Assembly (NCBI GenBank): GCA_958009055.1
Contig: OY253654.1
Coordinates: forward strand, 186,001 to 250,000
Length of the DNA: 64,000 bases
Origin: Choricystis sp. odSpoLacu1
Taxonomy: Eukaryota; Chlorophyta; Trebouxiophyceae
Direction: 5' to 3'
In this document: positions 32,173 through 43,354 of the stretch, in pieces
Numbering within the stretch: the first letter of the stretch is position 1
Layout: every line of letters starts with the position of its first letter
The notes under the pieces: model-generated
Databases searched by the model: none
Told to the model about the DNA's origin: nothing
What the model saw: only the letters and a program-made list of their open reading frames with translations
Program-made: the position numbers and the translations under genes

Positions 32173-33051
32173 ATGGCGCGCTGCGCCCCCGCGACCGCGT
32201 GCCGCGACGGCACCGCATTCGTGGCCACCGCCCTACTGGTCACCTCTATGGCGGGCGGCGTTAAAGAAACTGGCACCGCCCTCGCCTATGCGGCCACCTG
32301 TTTCGCCTTGGTGGCCGCCACGCGCCTCCCCGCGTGGCGCGGCTGCACGCGCGCGGGCGTCGTGTCCGCTTGCCGCGTCGCCAGCGCGGCGGCTGGCCTC
32401 TACTTTGCGGCGGGGGGGCGCCTGCTGCCGGTGGCGGTGACATCATGGCCCGTGTTCCTGGTGCAGCGGTCGCTCGTGCTGGTGGTCGGCCTCCACGCCG
32501 CCTTTCTGCGCCTCGCCTCTGAGGGCGCCCCCCGCCTCGCCGCCGCCACCGCGGCCATCACCCTCGCCGTCATCGTGGCCGGCATCCGTCCCGCCTGCGC
32601 CGGCATCCTGCGCGGCTTCTTGGGGGCGGACCGGTTCTACGCGGCGCTCGACGTCGGCGGGTCGCAAGCCGCGCGCACCGTTGTCAGCGCGCTGACGTGC
32701 GGGTTTGCGCTGTCGCCGCCCCCGCTGTGCGCAGCGCGCTCGTGCGCCGCCTCCAGCGTGGCCATGTTCACTGCCGACAACGCGGTCGGCACGGCCGTCG
32801 ATTTCGTCGCGGCGCGGCGCACGACGCCCCGCCGCGCGGTGGTCGCGGTCGCGGGCTTGCTGGTGGCCACGTGGACCCTGCTGGACGTGGCCGCGTCGAC
32901 GACCGCGTCCCTGTGCCCCCCGCTGTGCGGCGCGGGGCAGGACGCGGCAGCCACCGCGACCCCCGTGCTGCTGTCGCGCGCGGAGAGGTTGCGCCTGTGG
33001 CCTGAGCTGCTGGTGGCGGGCGTGTCCCGAGCGTGCGGGCGCGAGCACTGA
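32173..33051 (+). CDS. Tandem membrane protein D (unknown, CxARxC family)
   Basis: A single exon of 292 residues. The pattern parallels C: GGRLLPVAVTSWPVFLVQR, LHAAFLRLASEGAPRLAAAT, ACAGILRGFLGADRFY, LCAARSCAASSVAMF (family C-x-A-R-x-C) and a C-terminal RLRLWPELLVAGV. C and D form one subgroup, A and B another. About six membrane spans with few charged residues inside them are seen, and no known transporter or enzyme motif. Confidence 0.7.
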   Translation: MARCAPATACRDGTAFVATALLVTSMAGGVKETGTALAYAATCFALVAATRLPAWRGCTRAGVVSACRVASAAAGLYFAAGGRLLPVAVTSWPVFLVQRSLVLVVGLHAAFLRLASEGAPRLAAATAAITLAVIVAGIRPACAGILRGFLGADRFYAALDVGGSQAARTVVSALTCGFALSPPPLCAARSCAASSVAMFTADNAVGTAVDFVAARRTTPRRAVVAVAGLLVATWTLLDVAASTTASLCPPLCGAGQDAAATATPVLLSRAERLRLWPELLVAGVSRACGREH

Positions 33052-33536
33052 TGACTAAGCACATAACAGTGATTGATGGGGTGTGCCGTCTGATTGGCGG
33101 GCCCAGAGAATTCAACGCACACAAAACAACAAACACACCCACCCAAAAACACACACACCCACCCGCCCTGCTTTCGAGTGTGCCTAGAATTGGGACTGAG
33201 CACACACACGCACTCGAAAACGGCGGGGGGCGAGGTCGAGAGAGAGACCCCCCTCCTTAAAACCGGCAGAAGACGAACGAGCGAGCTCGTGTTCTGTTTG
33301 GCCCCCCCATTATTTCCCCCCCCCCCCCGCGCGCCCCATTGCCGCCTTGCCTGCACTGCCTTGCGCACGCTGGATAAAACACGCTGCACACCCTGGAAGG
33401 AACACTCCTGCCGGTGCGCACGCTCCAAACTGTTGTCAGCAGAATAAAAAACACGTTCTTTTTTTGGTCTCTCTCTTCTCCCCGCGTTGACCCACACACA
33501 ACTCTCCCTTCATCCTCGCCACCCATCACACCACCA
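33052..33536. promoter_or_regulatory. 485-bp spacer before the coiled-coil gene
   Basis: Contains CA-rich stretches (33110-33170), a C-run near 33318-33328 and the promoter and 5' UTR of the Ala-rich gene. I see no gene in it. Confidence 0.4.
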
Positions 33537-34472
33537 ATGCCTGTCGACGCCCACACAGCCGCCGCGGACGCGCGCGGACGACGGCGTGTGGGCCGCCCGC
33601 GCGGCGGCCGCCGCCGCGGCGGCAATGCAGGAGGAGGATCGTGCGGTCGCTCGCCGTGCGGAGGCGGCCCGCGCGTCCGTGGCCGCGGTGCGGGCTCAAG
33701 CTGAGGCGGCGGCGACTGCCGCGGCGGCCGCGACCGCGACCCGCCTCGCAGACGAGCGCGCCGCCCTGGTCGCCGCTGCTGCCGCCGACGCGGCGGCTGA
33801 CGCTGCTGACCGTGCGCGCGCTACCGTGTCACGCGCCGCAGCTCGTGACGTCGCGTCCGCCGTGTCCACCGCGCGCGCGGCGGGCGCCGTGGCTGCGACT
33901 GCCGACCACGTCGCGGCCGCGCGCGCGGCTGCCGCCGCCGCCGCGGCCGACGCGGCCGACGCCGCCCGCGCAGCCGCGGCGCGCGAGGTTGCCCGCCGCG
34001 CCGCGGACGCGGACAGGGAGGCGGCGCGCGCCGACGCGAAAGCGCGCGCGGCGGTCGAAACGGCGCGTGAGCAAGCGATCGCGGCGGACGCGGAGGCTCG
34101 CGCGCGGGCGGAGGATGACCGTGCGACCGCCGCCGCCTCTGCGCGCGCTGCTCTGGCGGCGGCGGCGGCGGCGGGGCAGCGGGAGGAGGTGCGGGCTCAT
34201 GCCGAGGCGCGCGCGACTGGGGGTGCCTCCAAAACCGCGGACCGCGCCGCGGTCGATGCGGCAGCTGCCGCCGCAGACCGCGCGGCCAAACATGCAGCCG
34301 CCACCGCTCGCGACGTGGCCACCGCTCACTGGTGGGGCGTGGCGGAGGTGGCTGCCGCGGGCGAGCGCGCGCGCGCGCGGCCGCCGCGGCGCGCGAGGAG
34401 GAGGCGGCGCGCGTGGCGGCCGCGCGGCGGGCGGCGGAGGACGCGGTGGTGGAGGCGTTGCTGGCGTCGTGA
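33537..34472 (+). CDS. Alanine-rich coiled-coil protein, unknown function (two frame shifts)
   Basis: Starting at the ATG at 33537 (MPVDAHTAAADAR) the product would be about 311 residues, more than 40 % Ala with regularly spaced Arg, Asp and Glu, the look of a long single helix or coiled coil. It ends AEDAVVEALLAS, TGA 34470-34472. The frame changes at the CG-rich tract near 33575 and again at the (CG)n run 34362-34379. Both changes are explained by one CG unit lost and gained respectively. Ala-rich coiled-coil sequence and a sensible stop appear only when both are allowed. No domain is recognisable. Alternatives are a non-coding low-complexity stretch or a rapidly evolving structural protein. 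Confidence 0.45.
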
Positions 34473-34747
34473 AGGTGGTGGTGTGTTGTTGATCGGGGAG
34501 AGGTGTGGCGGCGGGCTTGTGGGGCGGAAAAGGTCGTTTCGGCTCGATAAAGTGTCAAAAAAGTGTCGCCATAGCGTCGCCACAAAGCGTTGCCCTTTCT
34601 CGCCCGCCAACCTCCCTCCTTCCCCCCACTCTCCTCCCACCACCCACACAAGGGAGCGGGACACAGTTGAGTCCTCGCTCCCTCACCCCCAAAACTTGGG
34701 GACGTGCCCCCCCAGCCGCGCGCTCCCCCCAATCAAGCTTTCCAGGG

Positions 34748-36019
34748 ATGCATCCCTCTGCGGCCGCCCGCGCGCACGCCGCCGCGCTGGCGCCCGCCGC
34801 CGTGGCGCGCGTGCAGCCCCGGCGTGCTCGTGCGCCCCCGACAGTGCAGGTGAGAGTGGTGGAGTGGGGAGAGGGGCAAGGAGGAGGCGCAGAGGAGAGG
34901 GGGAGCGGGGAGCCGTCGCGGTCGCCCTTCCCGGGGGCGCAGAGCTGTGGCGGGCGGTGCGCTCGCGCCCGCCGTGCCCCGCCACGTACCACGCGAACTC
35001 AAGGCCAGTCCACATCACGTGGCGGCGGAGGCACAAATAAGGGAGGCCAGGACGGGCCGCGGTCGGAGGGCAGCGCTGCATGTCTTTCGCTCACCCCTTT
35101 TCCCCATCCCTACCCAGCCGCGCCGCCCCCTGCCCCGCCCCGCCCTCACCCCCGCCCGCCCCCTCCGCCTCGTCACTGTGGCTGCTCACGATGCCACCCC
35201 CCCCGCCCGCGGCCTCTACGACCCCGCCAACGATAAGGACGCGTGCGGCGTCGGCTTCGTCGCTGAACTCGGCGGCGCCCCGACACGCCACGCTGTCACG
35301 GACGCGCTAGAAATGTTAGTCCGGATGTCTCACCGCGGCGCGTGCGGGTGCGAGGAGAACACGGGTGAGTGGATGGAGAGAGAGGGGGGGGTGGATCAAA
35401 CGCGCGCGGGCAGGAGAGAGATCCAGGCATGCCATGCGTCGGCGCGGTTTTTGCCCTCGCACCCAAAACACCCCAACCCCGCACCACCCCTCCCTCTCAC
35501 TCCAGGCGACGGCGCCGGCATCCTGGTCTCCCTCCCCCACGCCTTCCTGGCTCGCGTCGCCAAGGCGGACGCAGGGCTTGACCTCCCCCCCCCGGGTCAG
35601 TTCGCCGTGGGCGCCTTCTTCCTGCCCACCGACGCCCGCCTGCGCGCTGCGGCCAAAGCCGCCGTCGCCGACGTGGCCGCCGAGCTGGGCCACCCGCTGC
35701 TGGGGTGGCGCCGCGTGCCCACGGATGGCAGCAGCCTGGGCGTCAGCGCGCGGGCGACTGAGCCCGTGGTTGCGCACGCGTTCTTTGGGCCCTCCACCTC
35801 CCCCATCGCGTCCTCCAAAGACCCGGACGCCCCCTGGTACGTCCTGCGCAAGCTCATCGAGGCCGCGTGGGCGTCGGGCGGCATCAACGGGGACGAAGCG
35901 TACATGTGCTCACTCTCCGCGCACACGCTGGTGTACAAGGGGCAGCTGACGCCGGCGCAGGTTCCCAACTACTACCCCGACCTCGCGGCCCCCGACTTCA
36001 CCGCCCGCGTCGCCCTGGT

Positions 36020-36050
<31 letters not shown>

Positions 36051-39000
36051 TCGTGGGGGCGGGCGCAGCCGATGCGGGTGCTGGGGCACAATGGGGAAAT
36101 CAACACGCTGCGCGGCAACGCCAACTGGATGCGCGCGCGCCAGGGGTCGCTCGCTGCCACCGCCCTGGGCGTGCCCGACGACGTGCTGCGCCGCCTGCTG
36201 CCTGTCGTGCCGGCCGGCCAGTCGGATTCAGGCGCGTTTGATGCAGTGCTGGAACTGTTGGCGCGCACCGGGCGTGCACTGCCCGACGCGGCCATGCTCA
36301 TGATCCCGGAAGCCTGGCAAAACGCGCCCGACGCCCTCATGGACGCCAAGAAGAAAGACATGTACCGGTATGGGTCGGCGTTGATGGAGCCGTGGGATGG
36401 GCCTGCTCTCGTGGCCTTCACGGATGGCCGCGTCGTGGGCGCCACACTCGACCGCAACGGCCTCCGCCCCGGCCGCGTCGTGCGCACCAAGGACGGCCGC
36501 GTCATCATGGCCTCTGAGGTCGGCGTCGTGGATGTGCCCGCCTCCAACGTGCTGGCCAAGGAGAGGCTGACGCCTGGGACTTTACTTTTGGTCGACCTGG
36601 ACGCGGGGCGCGTCGTGTCCGACGCCGAGCTCAAAGCCACCGCCGCGTCCGCCCACCCGTACGGCGAGTGGTTGGCGGCCCACACCAAGACGCTGGCTGA
36701 TGTGGTCAAGGCGGTGCCGGAAGGCGCGGCCGCCAAATGGACGTGGAGCGACGTCGTCGCGCGTGAAGCCCCGGTCGACACCGACGACGCGGCCACCGAC
36801 CCCCTGCTCCCCCTGCTGCCCGCCCTCACGTCGGCCGGGTACACGCGGGAATCCATCGACATGCTGCTGGCCCCCATGGCGGCGTCCCACGCGGGGGAGC
36901 CGCTCGGGTCGATGGGGAATGACGCCCCCCTGGCTGCGCTTTCTGCGCGGCCCAAGCTGGTGCCCGAGTACTTCAAGCAGCTGTTTGCACAGGTAAGAGA
37001 GAGGAGTGGAGTGAAGAGAGGGTGCGTGGAGGTGTGCATTCTGTGCGTGTGCGTGTGTGCATTCTGTGCGTGTTTTCCAACCCTCGCCCCCCACCCCCCC
37101 ACTCACAACTCCAGGTCACCAACCCGCCCCTCGACCCGCTGCGCGAGAAGATCGTCACCTCCACCCGCTGCATGATCGGCCCGGAAGGCGACATCACGGA
37201 CGCCTCCAACCCGGCCGCCGCCGCGAGGCTCGAGTTGATGCAGCCGCTGTTGACGCGGGGTGACTTGGAAGCTCTCCTCGCCATCGGGGCCGCCCCGTCC
37301 CTCGACTGGACCGCCACCCCCGTCGACACCACGTGGGCCGTGGAGGAGGGTGCGGCGGGGCTCCAGCCCGCCCTGCGCGCCGTGTGCGCGGCCGCCGCGG
37401 CCGCCGTCGACGCGGGCGCCGCGTTCATCGTGCTCACCGACCGCGCGACCTCCCCCGACCGCGTCGCCATCCCGCCCCTGCTGGCGGTGGGGGCGGTGCA
37501 CCACCACCTGGTGGCGCTGCAGAAGCGGGCCCGCGTGGGGTTGGTTGTCGACGCTGCCGAGCCGCGCGATGTGCACCACTTTTGCGCGCTGCTCGGGTTT
37601 GGCGCCGACGCGGTCTGCCCCTCCCTCGCCCTGGACGCCCTCACCGCCCTCGCGGCTGCATCCGGCCAGCCCGATGCCGCCAAGTGGACCGACAACTTCT
37701 TCTACGCGGTCAACGCGGGCCTGCTGAAGACGCAGGCCAAGATGGGGGTGTCGTGCCTCGCCTCGTACAAGGGCGCCCAGATTTTCGAGGCGGTCGGCCT
37801 GGGCCCCGCCGTCATGGACGCCGCCTTTGCGGGCACCCCCTCCCGCGTGGGGGGGCTGGACTTTGCGGGCCTGGGCGCCGACGCGCTGGCTCTGCACGCC
37901 GCCGGGTGGCGCGGCGGCGCGGCGGCGGCGGCGCCCTCGTCCCCCCCCGCCCTGCTCAACCCGGGCGACTATGCCTACCGCAACGGCGCCCCCGGCACCA
38001 CGGAGGCCCACCTCAACCACCCGGCCGCCATCGCGGACCTGCAGGCCGCCGCGCGCACGGGGGGGAGGCGGCGTACCGGGCGTTTGCCGACCGCACCGAC
38101 ACGCTGAACAAAGGCATCGCGCTGCGCGGCCTCATCTCCATCACGCCCGCCCACACCCCCCTGCCCCTGGACGCGGTGGAGCCGGCGGCCGACATTGTGA
38201 AGCGGTTTGTGACGGGGGCGATGTCGTATGGCTCGATCTCGCTGGAGGTGAGTTTTTGGGTGTGGGGAAGGGGAGGGGGGTTGCGAGCGAGCGAGGAAGC
38301 GACACAAAGGTGGGCACACACACACCCGCCCCCCCAACCCGCCCCCCCCCCCCCCCCCCCCCCACCCACCCACCCATCCACAGGCCCACACCACCCTGGC
38401 CATGGCCATGAACCGCATCGGCGGCAAGTCCAACACGGGGGAGGGCGGCGAAAACGAGCGCCGCCTCGTGCCCGCGCCCGACGGCACGCCCAACGCGACG
38501 CGGTCGGCCATCAAACAAGTCGCGTCCGGCCGCTTTGGCGTGACGGCACACTACCTGACCAACGCGGATGAATTGCAGATCAAGATTGCGCAGGGCGCTA
38601 AACCCGGGGAGGGGGGCGAGCTGCCGGGGTCCAAGGTGATGGGTGACATCGCGGCCACCCGCCGCGCGACGTCCGGCGTCGGCCTCATCTCGCCCCCCCC
38701 CCACCACGACATCTACTCCATCGAGGACCTGGCCCAACTCATCTACGACCTCAAATCCTTAACCCGGCCGCCCGGGTGTCGGTCAAGCTGGTGTCGGAGG
38801 CGGGCGTGGGGGTGGTGGCGGCCGGCGTCGTCAAGGGCCACGCCGACCACGTCCTGGTGTCCGGCCACGACGGCGGCACGGGGGCGGCGAAGTGGTCGTC
38901 CATCAAGTCGGCGGGGCTGCCGTGGGAGCTGGGGCTGGCGGAGGCGCACCAGACGCTGGTGGCCAACGGCCTGCGCGGGCGCGCGACGCTGCAGGTCGAC

Positions 39001-42000
39001 GGCCAGCTGCGCACGGGGCGCGACCTGTTCATCGCGGCCGCGCTCGGCGCGGAGGAGTTCGGGTTCGCCACCGCCCCCCTCATCGCCATGGGGTGCATCA
39101 TGATGCGCAAGTGCCACACCAACACGTGCCCCGTGGGCATCGCGACCCAGGTAGGGGAAACGGGGAGGGGAGGCGAGGGGGTGGGGTGGGGTGGGTGGGC
39201 GCCGCGCGCGCAAAAAAGCACGGCGCGCACCCCCAGCACCCCCGTTCCCCCCACCCCACCTCCACCCACCAGGACCCCGAACTCCGCGCCAAGTTCGCCG
39301 GCTCCCCCGAGCACGTCATCAACTACCTGTTCCTGGTGGCGGAAGACCTGCGCCACCACATGGCGGCCGCCGGCGTCGCCAAAGTGGCCGACCTGGTTGG
39401 GCGCGCCGACCTTTTGACCCCGGACACCACCACGATCGCCGCCTCCCCCAAGCTGGCCGGCATCGACCTGTCCATGCTGCTGACGCCGGCTGCCTCCCTG
39501 CGCCCGGGCGCGCCCCAGACGTGTGTGGAGGTGCAGGACCACGGGCTGGAGGAGGCGTTGGACGCGTCGCTCGTGTGGTCGGCGGCGCCCGTGCTGGCGG
39601 CTGCCGCAGCTGGCAAAGCCCCCGCCCCCATCGTCATCGCGTCCCCCGTCGTCAACACCAACCGCGCGGTGGGGACCACCCTGTCCCACGAAGTCACCAA
39701 GCGCACCGGGGCGGCGGGGCTGCCTCCTTCCACGATCCGGCTGCAGCTGACCGGCTCTGCGGGTCAATCGCTGGGCGCCTTCCTGGCCCCCGGCGTCACC
39801 ATCGACCTCGCAGGCGACGCCAACGACTATGTGGGCAAGGGGCTGTCGGGCGGCATCATTGCTGTCTACCCTCCCGCGGACGCTGCCTATGAAGCCTCGG
39901 ACGCGGTGGTTGTCGGCAACGTGGCCCTGTACGGCGCGACCTCCGGCTCAGCCTTCTTTGCCGGCATCGCGGCCGAACGCTTCGCCGTCCGCAACTCGGG
40001 CGCGTCTGCCGTCGTGGAGGGCGTGGGCGACCACGCGTGCGAGTACATGACGGGGGGGGTGGTCGTCGTGCTGGGTGGCGTCGGGAAAAACTTTGGCGCC
40101 GGCATGTCGGGCGGCCTCGCCTTCATCCACGACCCAGACCACGCCCTCCCCGCCCGCGCCTCTGAAGACGTGGCGGGCGACCTGCTGCCGTTGGAGGACG
40201 CGGTCGACGTCGAGACGGTGCGGTCGATGCTGGCGGCGCACGTGGGCGCGACGCGGTCGAAACGCGCGGCCGCCCTGCTCGCCGACTGGCCCGCCGCCGC
40301 CTCCTCCTTTGTCAAAGTGTTCCCGCACGAGTATGCGGCCGCCCTGGCGGCCGCTGCTGCGGCGGCCGACGCGGACCTGGCGCACGCGGCTGCGATCGAC
40401 GCGGCGCGCGCGGCGGAAGAAGCCGACGCGCGCGCGTTTGCCGCCGCCTCCCCCCCCACCGCGGACGCGTGGGCGGAGCTGGTGGCGCTGGGCATGGAGC
40501 CCATGGCGCGCGGGGTGGGGCTGCCCCCGCCGCCCGCGCCGAGCGGCACGCCGGCTGCCGACGCGGCGCGCCTGGCAGCTGATGCCGCGGCCGGGCTCCC
40601 CGTCGCGGGCCGCGTCCCCACCTGGGCCGCCGACCGCCCCGCCATCGTGCCCGCCGGCACCGCCAACAAGGCGCGCGGCTTCCTGGACTATGGGCGGGCG
40701 CCCCCGCCCTACCGCCCGGTGGAGGAGCGGGTGAAGGATTGGGACGAAGTCCTGCTCACCGCCTCCACCCGCGCCCCCGCCAACGGCGCCCCCTCCGCCG
40801 CCGACAGCCTCGCCACCCAGTCCGCCCGCTGCATGGGGTGCGGCACCCCCTTCTGCCACCAGACGGGGACGGGGTGCCCCCTCGGCAACAAGGTGCCCGA
40901 GTTCAATGCTCTGGTCGCCAAGGGCGCGTGGCGCGCCGCGCTCGACCGCCTCCTCGAGACCAACAACTTTCCCGAGTTCACGGGGAGGGTGTGCCCCGCC
41001 CCCTGCGAGGGCGCGTGCGTGGCGGGCATCAATGGGCCGCCTGTGTCCATCAAGGGCATGGAGGCGGCCATCATTGATCGTGCCTTTGAAGAAGGGTGGA
41101 TGGTCCCGCGCCCCCCCCCCCCACCGCACCGGCCGCCGCGTCGCCATCATTGGCTCCGGCCCCGCCGGCCTCGCCGCCGCCGACCAGCTCAACAAGGCGG
41201 GCCATGCCGTGACCGTGTTTGAGCGGGCGGACAGGGCGGGCGGCCTGATGATGTACGGCGTGCCCAACATGAAGGCCGGAAAGCTGGAGGTCGTCCAGCG
41301 CCGCGTCGACCTCATGGCGCGGGAGGGCGTCCTGTTTGTGACGAACGCGGCGGTGGGTGGCCCTGATGGTGGCACCATCGACGCTCGGTCCCTGGTGGAT
41401 GGGCACGATGCTGTCGTGCTGGCGGCGGGTGCCACCGCGCCGCGCGACCTGCCCGTCGACGGGCGCTCCGCCACCGGCGTCCACTTTGCGATGGACTTCC
41501 TCACCGCCAACACAAAGTCGCTGCTGGACACCGCCCACGCGGACGGCGCCTTCATCTCGGCCAAAGGCAAGCACGTGGTCGTGATCGGGGGTGGCGACAC
41601 GGGCACCGACTGCATCGCGACGTCGCTGCGCCACGGCGCGGCGTCCATCGTCAACCTGGAGCTCCTCCCCGCCCCTCCCGCAGACCGGGCCACCGGCAAC
41701 GAGTGGCCGTCCTGGCCCCGCGTGTTCAGGGTGGACTATGGGCATGCTGAAGCGGCCGCGGTGTATGGCAGCGACCCGCGCGCGTTCGGGGTGGCCACCC
41801 GCCGCTTCATCGTCGGCGACGACGGCGCCGTCACGGGCGTGGAGATCGTGGACGTCGCCTGGGGCGACCCCGGGCCCGACGGCAGGCGCTCCATGAGCGA
41901 GGTGGCGGGCAGTGAGCGCGTGCTGCAGTGCGACCTGGCGCTGCTGGCGCTCGGGTTCCTCGGCCCCGAAGCCGGCCTCGCGCGCGCGCTGGGCGTCGCC

Positions 42001-42273
42001 ACCGACCCCCGCTCCAACTTCAAGGCCGACGCCGGCGAGTTCGCGACGTCCGTGCCGGGCGTGTTTGCCGCGGGCGACTGCCGGCGCGGCCAGTCGCTGG
42101 TGGTGTGGGCGATCGCGGAAGGGCGGGGCGCGGCGGCCGCGGTCGGCGCGTACCTCGCGTCCAAGGCTGGACGCGGCACAGGCGCCGCCGTCGTCACGGG
42201 CGGCCAAATCTCGGGTGAGGAGTGGAAGAAGGTGCACGGCGGCCGCGGTGCCGCCCAGCGGGTGAGCGTGTGA
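34748..42273 (+). CDS. GLT1: NADH-dependent glutamate synthase (GOGAT), plastid
   Basis: Six exons: 34748-34849, 35118-35364, 35506-36992, 37115-38247, 38384-39150 and 39273-42273, about 2245 residues, normal for plant NADH-GOGAT. A transit peptide precedes the glutaminase domain, whose mature start is the nucleophile Cys in [26 protein letters not shown] follows. The synthase domain has [21 protein letters not shown] and the [3Fe-4S] cysteines [15 protein letters not shown]. The glucan-synthase-like GXGXG region is near 40050. The fused small subunit has [20 protein letters not shown] and FAD/NAD loops such as [13 protein letters not shown]. It makes two glutamates from glutamine and 2-oxoglutarate. 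The frame breaks at a G7 run (38059-38065), near 38756-38763 and at a C12 run (41111-41122). Homology continues across each. Confidence 0.95.
38342..38363. repeat. C22 homopolymer in GOGAT intron 4
   Basis: An uninterrupted run of 22 C forms part of the pyrimidine tract about 20 bp before the CAG acceptor of exon 5. Its length is likely unreliable in sequencing. Confidence 0.9.
41111..41122. repeat. C12 run at a GOGAT frame break
   Basis: The small-subunit frame shifts by one base here, between MVPRPPP and [16 protein letters not shown]. One extra C is the simplest explanation. Confidence 0.8.
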
Positions 42274-42543
42274 GAGGGGGGGTTCGTTTTTAGGGTTTTG
42301 AGTTTTTTTGCGTCGTGATGGTGTTCGATTTCGTTAGCGTTTTTTGTTCCCCTCCCCCCTTTTTTTCGGCGCCTTCAAAAACAACTGCGCGAGTTGGTGT
42401 TGTGCTGTCGGGGCTCGATACCCTTTGCGGCGGCGGTATGTGTGGAGAGAGAGAGAGTTTTGTGTGACGGGAAACAAAGGAAAACGCACACACAAAACAC
42501 GTTGTCTCTCTCACTCTCTCTTTTGTTCCCCGCATTCGTGGTG

Positions 42544-42564
42544 CCCCCCCCCCCCCCCCCCCCC
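42544..42564. repeat. C21 homopolymer 10 bp before a start codon
   Basis: 21 C in a row in the 5' UTR of the small membrane protein gene. As mRNA it would be a poly-C tract next to the AUG, a possible poly(C)-binding-protein site. Confidence 0.85.
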
Positions 42565-42574
42565 ACACGCCACC

Positions 42575-43071
42575 ATGGGCGGCCTCACCGACACCCTCAA
42601 GTTTCTGTCCGTGGCGGGCGGCGTCGTGCTGGCTCTCAACGCGACGGAACGGTTGGCCGTGTCGATCGACAAGGGGTGCGTCGTTTTTCGTTTTTGTGTG
42701 CGCCGGCGGCCACACGCCGACGCCACGCGCAGCCAGAGCAACATGGGACCACGCACACAGAGCAGCGGCAGAGGTGGGGGAGGGCGCGCCCGCCGCGATG
42801 CCAAAAGCCCGGGCGGCGCTCACATTGTCCTCACATCTCTCCCTCCCCTCCTCTCCCCTCTCTCCCCGCCAGCCGGCCCAAGCGTGAAGCCGAGCGCGAG
42901 CTGGAGCGCGCGGCGACGCTGGTGAGTGCACGCATGTGGCGTGAGGAGGCAGGAAAGAAAGGCTGCAACACGCACCCTGCGACTGACGAAACATCCCCTC
43001 CCTTTCCTACCCCAACACAGGAACGCCGACGCCTGGAGGCTGAGCTGGAGGCGGCGGCGGCGACAAGCTGA
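42575..43071 (+). CDS. Small single-helix protein, unknown function (66 aa)
   Basis: Three exons, 42575-42675, 42873-42921 and 43021-43071, join in frame (phases 2 and 0) to 66 residues. The N-terminus MGGLTDTLKFLSVAGGVVLALNATERLA is one hydrophobic helix. The rest is a highly charged amphipathic helix (RPKREAERELERAATLERRRLEAELEA). The layout suggests a small mitochondrial or plastid membrane protein, perhaps a minor subunit of a respiratory complex, but there is no diagnostic motif. Three consistent GT-AG introns in such a short gene support that it is real. Confidence 0.55.
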
Positions 43072-43354
43072 GACTGAAAAATGCGGCGTTTCGGGGGTGT
43101 TGTGTGCCGCTCGTGAGGCGGTCGTGTTTGCAGCAACACACAAACGCGTGATACCCCCTTTTTTCTGGCGCCTGGTGCCCGTGCCAATCTCAGTTAGGCG
43201 TTGCCCCCCTGCAAAGGCGATGGGGGGACCGCGTTGTCGTGTAATGAGAACCTCTCTTGAAAACAAAGAAACCCATCACACTGAACCAACGTTTTGCACA
43301 GCACTCCAGCTCTCCCTTGCGCACGCGCGCGCCGCACGCCCACACAGCCGCAAC

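Noticed and set aside
38342..38363. CRISPR or other repeat array
   Set aside because: Repeats in this eukaryotic window are homopolymers and microsatellites without spacers.
39948..41699. 583-codon minus-strand frame within GOGAT
   Set aside because: Antisense shadow of conserved GOGAT small- and large-subunit sequence.
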